Assembly: GCF_037975245.1 (NCBI RefSeq)
Contig: NC_092569.1
Coordinates: 25,796,668-25,860,667 of the forward strand
Source: Apostichopus japonicus
Lineage: Eukaryota > Echinodermata > Holothuroidea > Aspidochirotida > Stichopodidae
Reading direction: 5' to 3'
Length of the DNA stretch: 64,000 bases
The position numbers and the translations under genes were made by a program. Shown here in pieces: positions 45,851 through 63,280 of this stretch (position 1 is the first letter of the stretch; each line of letters opens with the position of its first letter). Below the pieces are notes generated by a model. That model was not told where the DNA came from and did not search any database. It saw only the letters and a list, made by a program, of their open reading frames with translations.

Positions 45851-47900
45851 ATTATCTGGTGCAGCTCTGGCATGATCCTAGTTGCTAGTCTGCGTGAAAG
45901 GATGAGTCATGGTCCCGATTTACATGCAACCTACTGTTAAAATGAAATTTAAAGGTAGTATACTTGGTACTTGTAGCTTCTGCAAGTTTCTTTTTTGGTT
46001 TTTTAGTTTTCAAATTTCGACAATATGCAAATTTCTTCTTTTTTTCACATTTCGACAATATGCAAATATTTATAGTCCTTTTTATTCAAAGAAATGAAAT
46101 AACAGAACATGGACAGAAAGCTTCCGTATTATAAATATGATACAAGATGTTTCTCCTGGCTTCTTCATTGCTTACCAGCACATATGGGGCAGGGTGCGCG
46201 CATGCATACGTTATGCATGTATAATAGTCATACCCACGCCATCTTCCTTACAAGTAACAACGTGTAGCAACTTACTAAAACAAATTATGGAAAAACAACT
46301 CATAGACGGTGTGGTTACGATTTGCGTAACCACGTTTTCTTATCATTATTATTATTATTTTGTTCTTTGTATGACTCACTTTACCAAATATATATATAGA
46401 CATAGGACTTTCTGTACTCGATCCGGAATAGGACTCGAATTCACTTTACTCTGGACTTGAGCAGGCTCGGACTCGCTTGTACTAAATTAGGACGTGAGTC
46501 GGACTCAGTAGTGACTGGACTCAGACAAAAAATATAGTTGGAAGTATTTCTTTACAATTTTCTCTATGCATGCAATTGATTGGAACGTGGTTGTATCAAC
46601 TTATGCTTTAATATATATGAGCCACTTTTAACCACGTAATACTGCTTTTAGTAATGATGTCAACAAAAATTGACCTTTTTTTTTACAGGGATCGGTTATA
46701 AGCATGTTTGTATATTAAATTAATCAAACGTATTTGATAAGTATACTCAGATGAAAAGCTATTCTTCCAAACGAAAATAATAATTCCTCACCTGTTTCAG
46801 GAAGTTGTCCATGGCAGCAATCTCTATGGCATAGATTAAAATGATGTTTAGGTTTTGTCTCTTTTAAAGTATTTTTTCGAATGGTGGCCCAATCATCCTA
46901 GTACAGGGTTGATCAAATGTTATGTTAACAGTGCACTAAGGCCATTGATATCAATATTTCAAAAGTGTGTGTGAGGGTTAGGGTGAAGGTGAGGGTGAAG
47001 GTGAAGGTGAGGGTGCGGGTGAGGGTGCGGGTGAGGGTGAGGGTGTGGGTGAGGGATGGCAATTTCTCAATTCCCCTGTATCGATTCAGGTACGGGGAAC
47101 ATCTGCATGGCCTGTTAGGCTTGAACACGCAACCTGACCCTTCCTAATGGTACACTTCTTTGCGTGGCACATAATTGAAAGATCTGTCATAATTAATGAT
47201 ATGTATCATGATATGTAGGGCTATGCTACGTAACTAAAAGGCATTAGCAGTTTCCGTCTTTCAAAAAAATACAACACGAAATTGATATTATTGTGAGCAG
47301 TATACATGGTAGAAAGGTAATTGTGTTTTCTTTTTTTTTTTCATATTTGTTACGATGATAATCGTAACCTTTGAATTCATGTTGTCGTATGTGTGTGTGT
47401 TTGCGAGCGGGGCGTTTGTGACGCCCAGCTTGTAAACACGATATCTGAAGAAGAAAACTCGGACCAATTTAATATTTTGTGTGTAGAATTACCATATTCA
47501 GTACAAGAAGGCTGTAGTCTATGGTGGAGGGATTTAGTATGTTGATGTATCTATCACATTACATTACAACGAAACATTCGAAATAAGCTTGCATATGTTT
47601 TCTTATCAAACGTCTTTTTGATCAGCCTTAGAAAATCATGCAGTTAAATCATTTTCCCCGACATTCCATGAACGGTCATATTACTCCTTCGTATATTGGC
47701 TACAGTGAGTATGCTGGGCGTAGTGGATTCAGCACAAGGAGCTGCACAGAAAAATGTAGTAAATTTGCAAAACATGTTTAGAAGCGACCAAGATTTAACC
47801 ATTACTGGTGGAGGGCTACATATCGAGTAACGTTAGCGTATATATATATGGACTAATGTTTCAGTATATTACTTTAAGCTACATTACGATTTGTACTGCA
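45851..47900 (+). other. Non-coding stretch upstream of the NXPE gene, with G-rich repeat
   Basis: AT-rich DNA with a degenerate GGACTCG-type repeat near 46400-46530 and no ORF of coding character. The GGGTGAGG-rich stretch at 46966-47055 is listed separately. Confidence 0.5.
46966..47055 (+). repeat. GGGTGA/GGTGAG hexamer repeat
   Basis: About 14 hexamer units of GGGTGA, GGTGAA and GGTGCG run uninterrupted after a GGGTTAGGG start. The repeated G-runs could support G-quadruplex structure on the + strand. Confidence 0.85.
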
Positions 47901-48027
47901 GCAGCAATTTCTGTGGAGGGAGCGATCTATCAGTAATGCAGGATTCCGTTTAGAGTTGTGCGTCTGTGTGTATCACTGCAGTTGGCATTGAGTTTTTCTT
48001 TGTTTTTTTCTCGATTTTAACAGAACG

Positions 48028-52821
<4,794 letters not shown>

Positions 52822-53229
52822 ACCGTAAATATATGTGTACAGCATACGTTTGAGAGGAAATGGGATATAAACAAAAAATAACTCGCAGCTATTATTAAGA
52901 CCTATTCGAGGAACAAGTGTCATACGAAACTAAGTTGAATCTTATTATTTTTCCTTCTCAAGAGACATTTTGGTTTCGATGTCCTGCGGAGGCAGAACTT
53001 TAATAGATGGGGAAAACAGTCTACTTAAACATATCAGTTCACTTGTGTTTCTATTTTATCATCATTTATACCATGTTTCCATTTCCATTGATGTAAGATA
53101 CATTAATATACGTTAGTTCTATAAGCTCTTTGATATTTTTTAAATTGATGTGGTGAACTTATTTTTAACTTCATTGTCTGACCAATGGAATATCAAGAGA
53201 ATTAACACTAACAATTTATACAACAAAGA
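52822..53229 (+). other. Intergenic DNA after the NXPE stop
   Basis: Probable 3' UTR followed by AT-rich sequence. No clean AATAAA is seen within the first 100 bases. A poly-C/CCT run at 53229-53258 marks the approach to the Penelope-like element. Confidence 0.4.
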
Positions 53230-55140
53230 CCCCCCCCCCCCTCCTCCTCCTCCGCCTCCCACAATGAAAATATTTTATAAACCTGTGGAAGTTCTTAACC
53301 ACCAACATCATTCTGTTTTGTATTCAACATTTGTTAATACCAACCAGCACTACGGACACTCCCTCCAGGACTCCAGAGAGAGTGGAACCGAGTCTTACAC
53401 AGCACCTCCATCCGTCTCATCAACATCCTCACCAAACACTGCCAATCGTCGTTAGATATCCTTAACGATGATATCATGAGGCTGAAGCTTAAATTACAGT
53501 CATGCTGCACCGATGACGAATGGACTCAGTACACTAACAAAATTAACTTGTGTTTGTCTCAGCAGAACATTGAACTCACAGAAAGAAGAAATAAGAAAAT
53601 GATTGTCCTTCAGAAAAGACGCAAACGTACCGCTTGTAACCGTTTTAGAAGGCCCCAGACTCCACCTGAGTCTGAACCACCATCCTCAACTGCAGTTGTT
53701 AACTTATCTTCTTCTACTCTTACCAGTGCAGACCTTATGCTTCTCTCCAAAGGACTCAACTTGTGTCATACTCCTCCGTCATTTGATCAAGCGGAACTGA
53801 GCCAAGATATTACTCATTTCTTTTGCAGAATTCGTCTTCGTGAGTTTTTCCTAGATGATCCTCCAACTGAACGGGAACCCTTCTACAAGAAAAGTTCTTG
53901 GATGCTTCCTAAGAACAGAGTCCCTGTTTTAGAAGCCTAAACACAAGTCGTCAGCTCTGAGACTAACCAGTCAAACTCTCCTCTTCGCAGAACACATGAC
54001 AACCATCCAAGAGATGAGCGTACAGCACTCTCCTCCCTGATGTCTCGCAGTGGCATTATCACTAAGCCAGCCGACAAAGGTTCTGCAGTTGTTATCCAGG
54101 ATCGACAGGATTACATCAAGGAAGCCATGCGTCATCTCTCCAACAGCGATATTTACCCTCTTCTTAACTCTGATCCCACAGTTATTTTCTCCCAGCAGAT
54201 AAAACAGACCATCACTGATATGTACCAGCGGAACCAGATCTCTAAGAAGGCTGTTTCTTTCCTTTCTCCCACAGACTGTAAGGCAGTCAGACATTATCTT
54301 CTGCCCAAAATTCACAAGCCTGGTAACCCTGGTAGGCTAACATCTCAGGGAATGGGTCCCCACCAAGGAGATATCCTTGTTTGTGGACCACTTCATCAAA
54401 CCTCTTGTTCCTCATATTAACTTTTACATCCATGACAAATCCAGATTTCCTCAGGAAACTTGAAGATGTCAAGAACCAAATCCCTAGTTCAGCCATCATC
54501 GGTACTTTCGACGTCACTTCTCTTTACACTAACATCCCTCATGCTGAAGGTATCGCAGCCACATATTCAGCCCTGTCTAAGAAGGTCCACCCTTGTCCAC
54601 CCATCTCTGACATCAAAGTTCTCATGCAACAGGTTCTCACCAAAAACAACTTCACGTTCATGGACAAGCATTACCTTCAAAGACACGGGACTGCCATAGC
54701 CCATGGGTACCAGGATGGCTCCTTCCTTTGCTTGCCTGTATATGTCTAGCCTTGAAGAACGCATGCTCAGTACAGCTCCCTGCCGTCCTCTTATCTGGTG
54801 GCGCCACATTGATGACATCTTTTTCGTTAGGACCTCCTTCCCTTAATCCTCTCTTTGTCCCTCCACTGTTTATCTCCTACTTCTCCTCTTCCCCTGTTGG
54901 TTTCTTTCTTTCTTATCTCCATCCCTTGTCTACTTACCCCTTACATCCATCTCTTTGTGTTCACCATGCTCTTTAACCTGTCTGTATTCTGTGCGTGTTT
55001 TTGTCCCTTCTGTTACTGGTCATTTAGACTTTGGAGAAGATCCTGCTAGGATCGAAAAGTCAGGCCAACCTAGTCTAACACAATCTCCTACACAGGCTCT
55101 CTAGTGGATAAGCAGTTTGCTAAAAGTTTTATTTTAACAT
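53230..55140 (+). mobile_element. Decayed Penelope-like retroelement (reverse transcriptase pseudogene)
   Basis: From about 53345 the + strand encodes LRTLPPGLQREWNRVLHS and VVNLSSSTLT, then KPADKGSAVVIQ, DCKAVRHYLLPKIHKPG and FDVTSLYTNIPHAEG. After further shifts come MGTRMAPSFA and HIDDIFFVR. These are the ordered RT motifs of Penelope-like elements (KPADKG; DV.SLYTNIP; GT.MG..MAP; the Y/H-IDDIF catalytic box). At least three frameshifts or stops break the ORF, and the endonuclease region after the catalytic box is missing. The 3' end at 55025-55140 has a hairpin GATCC/GGATC followed by CGAAAAGTCAGG. The same tail recurs at 20560-20625. Confidence 0.8.
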
Positions 55141-55314
55141 TTTTCAAGATCAGTTAAAGACTAGGGGATTTGATGTTTGAAAGAGGAGGGGGAATTAAGA
55201 ACGTGGGGGAGGGGTCTAAGGGGTAGGGGTGTCCCTTGAAATGTTTGTGTATTTAATAAATGGACTTAAATAAGCCCGTGAAATGACATATTGAATAAGT
55301 ATTATATATCGCAG

Positions 55315-55466
55315 AGTTGTCAGTATTGCTGTGGCATAACCAACCGAAGTTATCGACCGAATTGGATAAAATAAAACTCAAGGTCTGGAGAGAAGTGGGG
55401 GCAAGTATCCCGCCTCCCGTAAATGCTTCTTTGGTGAAGACGATGGATGAGGGTGAGTCACCCTGA
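55315..55466 (+). CDS. Orphan exon resembling a sulfatase C-terminus
   Basis: After an acceptor TATCGCAG the segment is open and encodes LSVLLWHNQPKLSTELDKIK and LKVWREVGASIPPPVN, ending at TGA (55464) or at a donor GAGG|GTGAGT (55453). The pattern L...L..W...vGA..P.PN is usual near the C-terminus of bacterial-type and animal sulfatases. No other sulfatase exon is visible upstream on this strand. The nearest upstream sequence is the Penelope-like element and then the NXPE gene. Confidence 0.35.
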
Positions 55467-57711
55467 ATATTATTTCCTTTTTTTATTATATTATCAAAAT
55501 GTTATCATGATTTTCATAATCATGGACCTTTAAGACCATTCAACAGGTTGAAATCATCTATTCGACCCTAATACTTACGTAGACAATACAATCACAGAAT
55601 CAAAGTAAGGTTTTTGTTTCTCAATTTTCCTATTTCTCAAGGGATAAGGGACTCCTCATGGAATATCATTTGATACTTATTAGTTACATATTAATGCTTA
55701 CCAAACAAAGACCGCAAATATAATCTTTTATTTGGTTTTCGTTTAACGTTTCCAGATTTTTTTTTTAGTAATACCAGCTTATATCAATAAGAGCAACCTG
55801 TAAAATTAGTATACATGTCGGTAAAGCTGAAGTACTGATTAGTTCATGAATATGATAAAACTCATGAATGGATTTTAATGTGGATAATTAGTAATAAACG
55901 GAATTAGATTCAAGTAAATTAAGAAATTAAATTGAACGAGATACAAATAAGCTGAATGTTGCGATTAAAGTATTTAAATTAACTTTGCTACTAATCATTC
56001 ACATATTTACATCATGTAGGTCTTACTATAATCCCATCTTATAATCTTACATCATGGAACAAGATGAGGGAAGAGGGAGGGGATTTGGAATGGGTAACTT
56101 GAAGATGGGTGGGATAAGCTGATGGCAAGAGGTGTGATGTGGATCTTGTACAAAGTGTCATTCGCTGCCGAAACTCATGAATTCAGCACTGTTACGGCAA
56201 GTGACGAGCCATCTCTGCTTTGTAACCCCCTTTAATAACCCTCTCCCCCCTCCCCCACCCCAACTCAAGAAGCAAAAAAATAGCAAACAAGAAAAAGAGA
56301 AAACAGGGAAGACAATATTTAACCACTAAAACTACATGTATTCAATAATTTACGAAACAGACGACATAAAGTTAATTTTCTTAAACACTAAAATTATTCA
56401 ACAGTTTATGCGGACCATTCGTACCTTTACTGCACCACTACTATAGTACCACCTCGCCGTTATTAATACAAAGTGAACCTCAAAACTAAGTAGTACAAAA
56501 GTACGAAAAGATTTCGTAAGTTTTGGGCGGTAATAATGGAACCCAAAACTCTTTTGTGCTCTCTCGAGAAGACCTAGCTGGATTTAATGTTTAAAGTTTG
56601 AAAACAATTCTTTTCAAATATTAATTCTACTTATTTACTTCGTCCGTCTTTCTTAATCTTTTTTACGGGATTGTGAAGAGGACTAAATAGGGAAGTATAA
56701 AGAAGTAGGAGATAAGAGTATTCTCAAAGTCTCAATGTGTGTTTGCCAAATTTTAATTTCGACTTTTCCAGCTTTCTGCCCCAAAAGCTCAGTGAAAATA
56801 ACACCGCTCTATGCAATTTTCATATTAATAATCATTATTTTTATTGTGTTATCTGTCGTTTAAAATTTTGAGCTGAATAAAATTCGCCAGATTTTCTTAA
56901 CGATTTCGTAGATTCTAAAAACTGCATTGAAAATTTGCAAGCCCCGCCGAACAGATAATGCGCCAATCAAATCTCTCTGTTTTGTTAACGACCGAGACCT
57001 GTGTGCTAGCCTGTGCTAGGTTCATTCTCTTAAATGACATATATCTTTCTTTCGGTCTTACCGATGAAGCTTGCAAAAATATGTCATTCCCTTCGATTGC
57101 AAGGAATAAACAGGTGTTTTTTGCGTTTCCTCCGTGAAATTGAGTCAAAAGAGTGGACGATACGAGTATATATAGGTTACATTTGTGTATGAAAATGCTG
57201 ATATGTGCGATCGCAGTGATTTTACGGTAAATTGTCCGCACCAGAAGGGCAACAGAAAGTAAATTTCTTTCTATCGATTGCGACAGTTTTTCTCCATTAA
57301 AACCCAAATTCCTGGTCAGAGTGCATTTAGAATAAGAAATATTGAATCTGCTTCCGGAGTTTTCCAAAAATCATGAACAAACACACATTTAGACTTTAAC
57401 TTCATAAGTCGAAAATTAATGAAATTCGGGGCTTCAAGTTGACATAATTACGATCCTTAACGTATAGCACTCTCTTCCTTTATAGCTTCTAAAACCAGAT
57501 AAGTTTATTCACGCTTAGATATTATAGCTAACATTGTAAATAAACAAATACAATCAGAAAAACAAAATCCAATTTGGATCTTTGGAGGCATTAAATATGG
57601 TACTTTAGAGGGCAGCATTCCTCCATTTATCATATTACATTAACAAAAATGTGTAACGAGGAATATATTACTTGGATTTCTTACTATGGGTAATATGTGT
57701 ACAGTCTTATA
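55467..57711 (+). other. Stretch without a recognised gene
   Basis: AT-rich DNA. The minus strand is open for 150 codons at 57367-56915, longer than chance would usually give here, but the product has no recognisable motif, Cys pattern or splice context. I leave it unassigned. Confidence 0.4.
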
Positions 57712-58726
57712 CACTGAAAACTTAAATTGGTTCACCGACTAACATAACGTTAGTCCATCTGGTGCCTCTCCCGACTAACATAGCCTTAGTCACTTGCTAT
57801 ACCGACTAATTTATTCCTTAGTCAGTTGGATTTCTTAGTAGGTCATCTTAGTCCGTCAGCTTAGTCGATCAAAAATTTCTTAGTCGGTAAATGTATATTA
57901 GTCAGTTACATTAGTTGGTGACATTAGTCGGTCTTTACCGACTAATTTATATGAGCCACCGACTAGTTTATAGCAGGTTTTACATTAGTCAGGATGGTGC
58001 CTCTCCCGACTAACCTTTCTTAGTCGGTATCGACTGACTAGTTGGACTGACTAGAATCACTGAAAGCATTAAACCCGACTAGTTTCACTGACTAGCATCA
58101 CTGAAAGAAAAGAGAGCAGAAGAAACACAAATAATGTGTACGTTGGCAGTATTTAATTCTGATAAAACTTCTGATGTCTACAAGGCTGACTTTCGACAGA
58201 TAGAGAAGAAATCACTGTAAACAAAAATCTGAAAATATGATTTTATTCCAACAAAGTTAAGACAAGTTCATGGATCAAACATGAATCGCAAAAGTATAGC
58301 ACTGCACAATAATGCAAAGTTGAATCTTGGGCAAGGGTTCCTCATGACTTTCGTTTTAAAGTGGTACCCCAAATCGACACCAGTTAAGTCTTCACGAACA
58401 AAGAGTGTTTCTCTTAACTACAAATGGCCTCCCACTTGTCTTCAGGAAGCCAAAATCTGCACCATTATTGACCTGTGAACAGAAAATATGATATACGTGT
58501 AAGCGCAGATACAGATATAGCACATGATAACTCACATTATCATAAACATACATTTACATTAAAATTTTATAACATATTGGGAGGTATACATTTAAATCTA
58601 GGTCCCTCAAATTATAAGCCAGGAATAGCAGCTTTACCAAATAATTATTAGCTTTGAACAGCATAACACCAAGTTATTTTTCAAAGCTTAATAATTATGT
58701 TAATCATGTTAATAATGATCCCAATA

Positions 58727-60257
58727 GACCGGGAGCCCAGCGGGTTTGGTTAGCTGGGAAGGTAACCAATTGCCTTGTACATCACAATGTTCACAGTGCA
58801 TTCCTGTATATGAAACCAGACGACTGGCAACCGACTGTGGTGAGTGTGGCTGGGAGAGCAATTTTAAAGTCACCTGATAGCTAACCTAGATCAGTTTTCA
58901 TGGTAACACATCAAAGTAAGTACAATGTGTCAGGTGTGGCCCCAAGAGCAACAAATGGCCATCGCCAGTAATTATTGGTGGTGGGGTACCCCTGCCAGTG
59001 ATCTATAATTGACCCCTCAAGGCTGACCTAGGTCAGCTCATGAGGTAACCACTTGAAACCTACTGGAAAATGTTGGTTAGGACTTCAGATACAACTGATG
59101 GGCATTGCCAGTAATTTTTATTAGTGGGGTACCCCTGCCAGTAGACCCCCAAAATGCCCATCTCCCATTGACCTAGATGAGCTCATGATGTAACCAGTTG
59201 AAAACTACTGGAAAATTGTATCACTTCATATGTAAGGGATGGGCATTTCCAGTAATTTATATTGGGGGGGTACCCCTGCCAGTAGACCCCCAAAATGCCC
59301 ATTCCCTCATTGACCTAGGTCAGCTCATGAGATAACCAGTTGAAAAATTACTGGAAATGATAGGTATCACTTCATATGTAAGGGATGGGCATTTCTAGTC
59401 ATTTACATTGGTGGGGTAACCCTGCCAGTAGACCCCCAAAATGCCCATCCCCCATTGACCTAGATTAGCTCATGAGGTAACCAGTTGAAAACTACTGTAA
59501 AATGATTGGCAGGACACTATATGTAAGGGATGGGCATTGCCAGTAATTTTTATTGGTGGGGTACCCCTGCCAGTAGACCCCCAAAATGCCCCCCCCCCCC
59601 CTCATTGATCTAGGTCAGCTCATGATTTAACCAGTTGAAAACTACTGGAAAATGATTGACAGGATTCTATATGTAAGGGATGGGCGAACTCTGGCAGTGG
59701 TGGCCCACCAATATAAAATACTGGAAATGCCCATCCTTACATATGAAGTGATACCTATCATTTTCCTGTAGGTTTCAACTGGTCAAATCATGAGCTCACC
59801 TAGGTCAATGAGGGGATGGGCATATTGGGGGTCTACTGGCAGGGGTACCCCACCAATAAAAATTACTGGCAATGCCCATCCCTTTTATCTGAAGTCCTAA
59901 CCAACATTTTCCAGTAGGTTTCAAGTGGTTACCTCATGAGCTGACCTAGGTCAGCCTTGAGGGGTCAATTATAGATCACTGGCAGGGGTACCCCACCACC
60001 AATAATTACTGGCGATGGCCATTTGTTGCTCTTGGGGCCATACATGACACATTGTTCTTACTTTGATGTGGTTACCATGAAAGCTGATCTAGGTTAGCTA
60101 TTACAGGGTAGGTGACTTTAAATTGCTCTCCCAGCCACATCCACCACAGTCGGTTTGCCAGTCGTCAGGTTTCATATACAGGAATGCATTGTGAACATTG
60201 TGATGTACCAGGCAATTGGTTACCTTCCCAAACAACCAAACCCTCTGGACTCCCGCT
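58727..60257. mobile_element. 1.5-kb long-inverted-repeat (foldback) element nested in the CACTA-like element
   Basis: Arms of about 380-500 bp are imperfect reverse complements, from ACCGGGAGCCCAGCGGGTTT at the left to AACCCTCTGGACTCCCGCTC at the right. Both arms carry GGTAACCAATTGCCTTG or its complement, and both carry TGACCTAGGTCAGC. The centre holds ~130-bp tandem units. No ORF of note. No clear target duplication. Confidence 0.75.
59020..59700 (+). repeat. ~130-bp tandem repeats inside the foldback element
   Basis: About five units each with GTACCCCTGCCAGTAGACCC, CATTGACCTAG.TCAGCTCAT and AACCAGTTGAAAACTACTGG. Inverted relatives at 59700-59900 form the centre of the hairpin. Confidence 0.8.
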
Positions 60258-62250
60258 CTACAGATCAGTGAAAATTTGACCAAACTTATGAAGCTTGCAC
60301 GTAAATGATATACTAGACTTTTTTTTTTTAAAACAGGTTATGAAAAGTATCTTCAATATCATTAAACAGTTGGGTACAATAATTAAACTCACTCTTCCAT
60401 CTTTTTTCTCTATGGTACTTGTTCCTTTGCTTTTTGGACTCTTGGATAAACTCTTTTGTTCTGCGAAGGGTACCAATATATCATCTTAAAACATGTCTTT
60501 AAGCATATATAACACAGTTCTCCTCTTCTGTTGTTGCCTCCACACTGGTGTCGTACATCACAGGAAACCTCACCCTTGACTTAGATATTTGGCTTTTCAA
60601 TTCCTGCTGGAAAAAAAAAACAGCAAAGTATTCATCATTTGAAAAAGAACAAAAAAAAAGTTGTCACCACAAAGTTATGTGAGATTTGCTTCCACTATAG
60701 TCTCAAAAAACAATCCCAAAGTTTGAAGCAGACTGTATAAAGCTGAAAATTTGAACGAGAGTGTCATCACCATTGCAACCAGAATCAAATGCCCAGAATA
60801 CAGAGATAATAAAACATGGGCTAAATCTTTGTTTGTTTTTATGATCTTTAATAATATAAAATTTTAGAAACAGAAATGCACTGAGCCAACTTATTTATCG
60901 GCATAATCGTTTTTAGTTGTTATTTTGCTTGCTCACATAACAAGCCTGTTTAGACCTAGGCTAGAGGAGAATCAGTACTTTGTTACACTAAGTTTGTCTT
61001 TCGGTCGTTTTGATTTAGTCTTACTAGTAGTACTAAAGTATATAATGGACCGGCGAAGACTAGAGAATACCCAGAGTTTTAGGAACTGCGTTAAACTGTA
61101 TGATCTGATCAATTATTTACGTCAATGAGTTTCATTCAATCTAGGATCAAAAAGAGAAAACTAATTAATCTTAACCTTTAAACTTTGCTACTAAACAGAT
61201 ATGCTTGAATTACAAATAAATGTCAAAAAAACATCATAATCTACGAATCGATGCATATACATATACATAAACAGAATAATTTGAATTCGCGCAAGTGAAC
61301 CCTGCACTACATTGGACAGAAGAAAAAAAACGTGCAATTAGACCAAACTAAACATACTAAATTTTCCGTTACTTCTACATAAAATAGCAATACAAATACA
61401 ACAACTTACTCTTTTGGCAGTATACTAAAAGCACATGTTATAATAACTTCAGACTATCAAGCTTTCCTGAGAAAAAACGGTTAATACTTCTTACAGTAAA
61501 CAAGTCGACCGTGAAGGAATGTCGCAATTGTTTCCTGGGTGTGACCGGAAATTAAATACTAAAAATTGATAAATGAGAAGGTTAAATAGAACTGAAGCGT
61601 GCATCCTGACTGCTCGCAACATATAATACCGTTGACTAGCCAACATAATTTGTTCAGCCTACTGTGACTGTACGTTTGAAGGTCTAGCCTTGCTTATTCA
61701 ATATCACAAAGCCTACCCATTTAGATTCACATGGGAAATTACAGGAAATCTTTACCAAATGAGTGTAGACTTCAAATAAACTATTGAGACTTATAGTTCC
61801 AGCATTTGTTTGGGAATAAATTAGAAGATTATGTGCCACTGTTCAATCTAGCCCAATACACACATAACACATTGTTAATTGGTGTTTAGAATGCACACTT
61901 TAGTGTTGAGAATGCACTGCAGTACCCAATAGAAGCCTATAGGCTACTCACTGTCATTGCACTTGTGTATTGATTGCGAAACGCCAGCGTGACAACAGTA
62001 GCGTTACAACGGTAGCGTTACACTAACCATAATACAGTACTAGTGCCAGTGGCCTAACAATTAACTTTAATTTTACCTTCAAGTTAAAGGAATAACAGGT
62101 AGGCCGACGATGGCAGTTAATACCTCCATTCTTCTAAAGACCTTCTTGGGTGATTTACGGTTGAAAGTTGCTTAGAGTGATCGTATGAAACTATGCCAAG
62201 TCCAGCAAGCTGCCGTTGCCTCTCGGTTTCCAAATTGAAGTGAATCGAAG
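60258..62250 (+). other. Interior of the CACTA-like element, no gene recognised
   Basis: AT-rich with short ORFs only. The minus strand near 62160-62095 has a short ATG frame (MEVLTAIVGLP) that could be a remnant first exon, unsupported otherwise. Confidence 0.35.
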
Positions 62251-63020
62251 TGGTCCGTCATACGTTAGTCCGTCGACACCGACTAAGCTACGATTATAGC
62301 GTAAATCGGGTGTCCGTATCGGTCTTAGTCCATGGGTTAAAATACCTTAGTCCGTCGCCACCAACTAAGCTGCGATTATATTTTCCTTAGTCAGTGTAAA
62401 CTGACTAAGAAGCAGCGATGAAACGAAGATTTTTGGTAGTCCGTGTGCATTGGCTAACGTTACAGACTAATTTAACGTTAGTCCGTGGCAATATTGACTA
62501 GTTTATTTTTTCAGTGTATACGATATATGAACATTCAACATTTGATATAACTAGACAAAATAAACATAACTTACTGATTGAAAGGGTACTGCTCGACATA
62601 ACTGTTGATAAATATACATTGAGTTGATCGAATATTAAATGGGAAAAAATTGAATAACATGTGGAATCTGTTTTTCCCTCCGACTAATTTAAAGATGATT
62701 CGAAATTTTCGGAGAGGTTTTTTTTTCTATGAGATAACTAACTGGAGGTAACTCACCATAAAGTTAGTATTAAAACAGAGATATATACTATTTATGGTGA
62801 CGTAAATATAAATACTTTTATCATTTTATGACTCATGTCAGTAGATGAGAAAACGTAAATGAACAATGATGAACTCATGAACAAGATTATTATCATTATT
62901 TTGATAAATTTACACTAGTATTAGTTTCCGATTCATAGTTAACATTACTAAACGTCTTATTTTATCTGTTACATTGAACATACAGCAATACTTTATGAAA
63001 CGTTGACGTACTCGCATCTC

Positions 63021-63280
63021 TTAGACAGGTCGTATCTTCATCTCAGTGTATTTGATGTGATACCTGCCTCCAGGCAGAAAACGCCAGGAAATACTCCAGT
63101 TCTCGGTCATTGTATTGTATTCACCGTTAAGGTTAGACTGGTCGCACATCCTGTACCACCAGGCACCGTGGCGAGAAACAGCACATTGGCCGTTGCTTAG
63201 TACATCATTGTCCTTGTCGAATGTACTAAAGGAATAATCCTGATGATATCTCAAAGCAGAACCATCTGGGTGAGTGTCAC
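63021..63280 (-). CDS. Last exon of a fibrinogen-related domain (FReD) protein, minus strand
   Basis: Minus-strand exon from an acceptor (CCTCGACAG, just above 63280) to a TAA at 63023-63021, 85 residues. It reads GDTHPDGSALRYHQDYSFST, FDKDNDVLSNGQCAVSRHGA, WWYRMCDQSNLNGEY and ends YTEMKIRPV. These are the C-terminal fibrinogen motifs: the F-D-x-D-N-D calcium loop, GaWWY..C..sNLNG.Y and EMKIRP. Two conserved cysteines are present. FReD proteins are secreted lectins or recognition molecules (ficolin, tenascin and FREP types). Earlier exons would lie to the right beyond the window. Confidence 0.85.

Larger units (their letters stand above)
57712..62516. mobile_element. ~4.8-kb CACTA-like element, apparently non-autonomous, with nested inverted-repeat insertion
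   Basis: The left end CACTGAAAACTTAAATTGG and right end CTAGTTTATTTTTTCAGTG are imperfect inverted repeats starting CACTGAAAA. TATA flanks both ends. Sub-terminal zones (57735-58090 and 62255-62510) contain more than twenty copies of GACTAA / TTAGTC(G/A)GT-type motifs in both orientations, a CACTA hallmark. No transposase or SAM coding sequence was found inside. Confidence 0.65.

Noticed and set aside
53603-53800. Separate gene in the frame overlapping the Penelope-like ORF
   Set aside because: Shadow of the retroelement frame at 53476-53940.
56915-57367. 150-codon minus-strand ORF as a gene
   Set aside because: No recognisable motif, AT-rich context and no splice signals consistent with a coding exon. 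Left unassigned.
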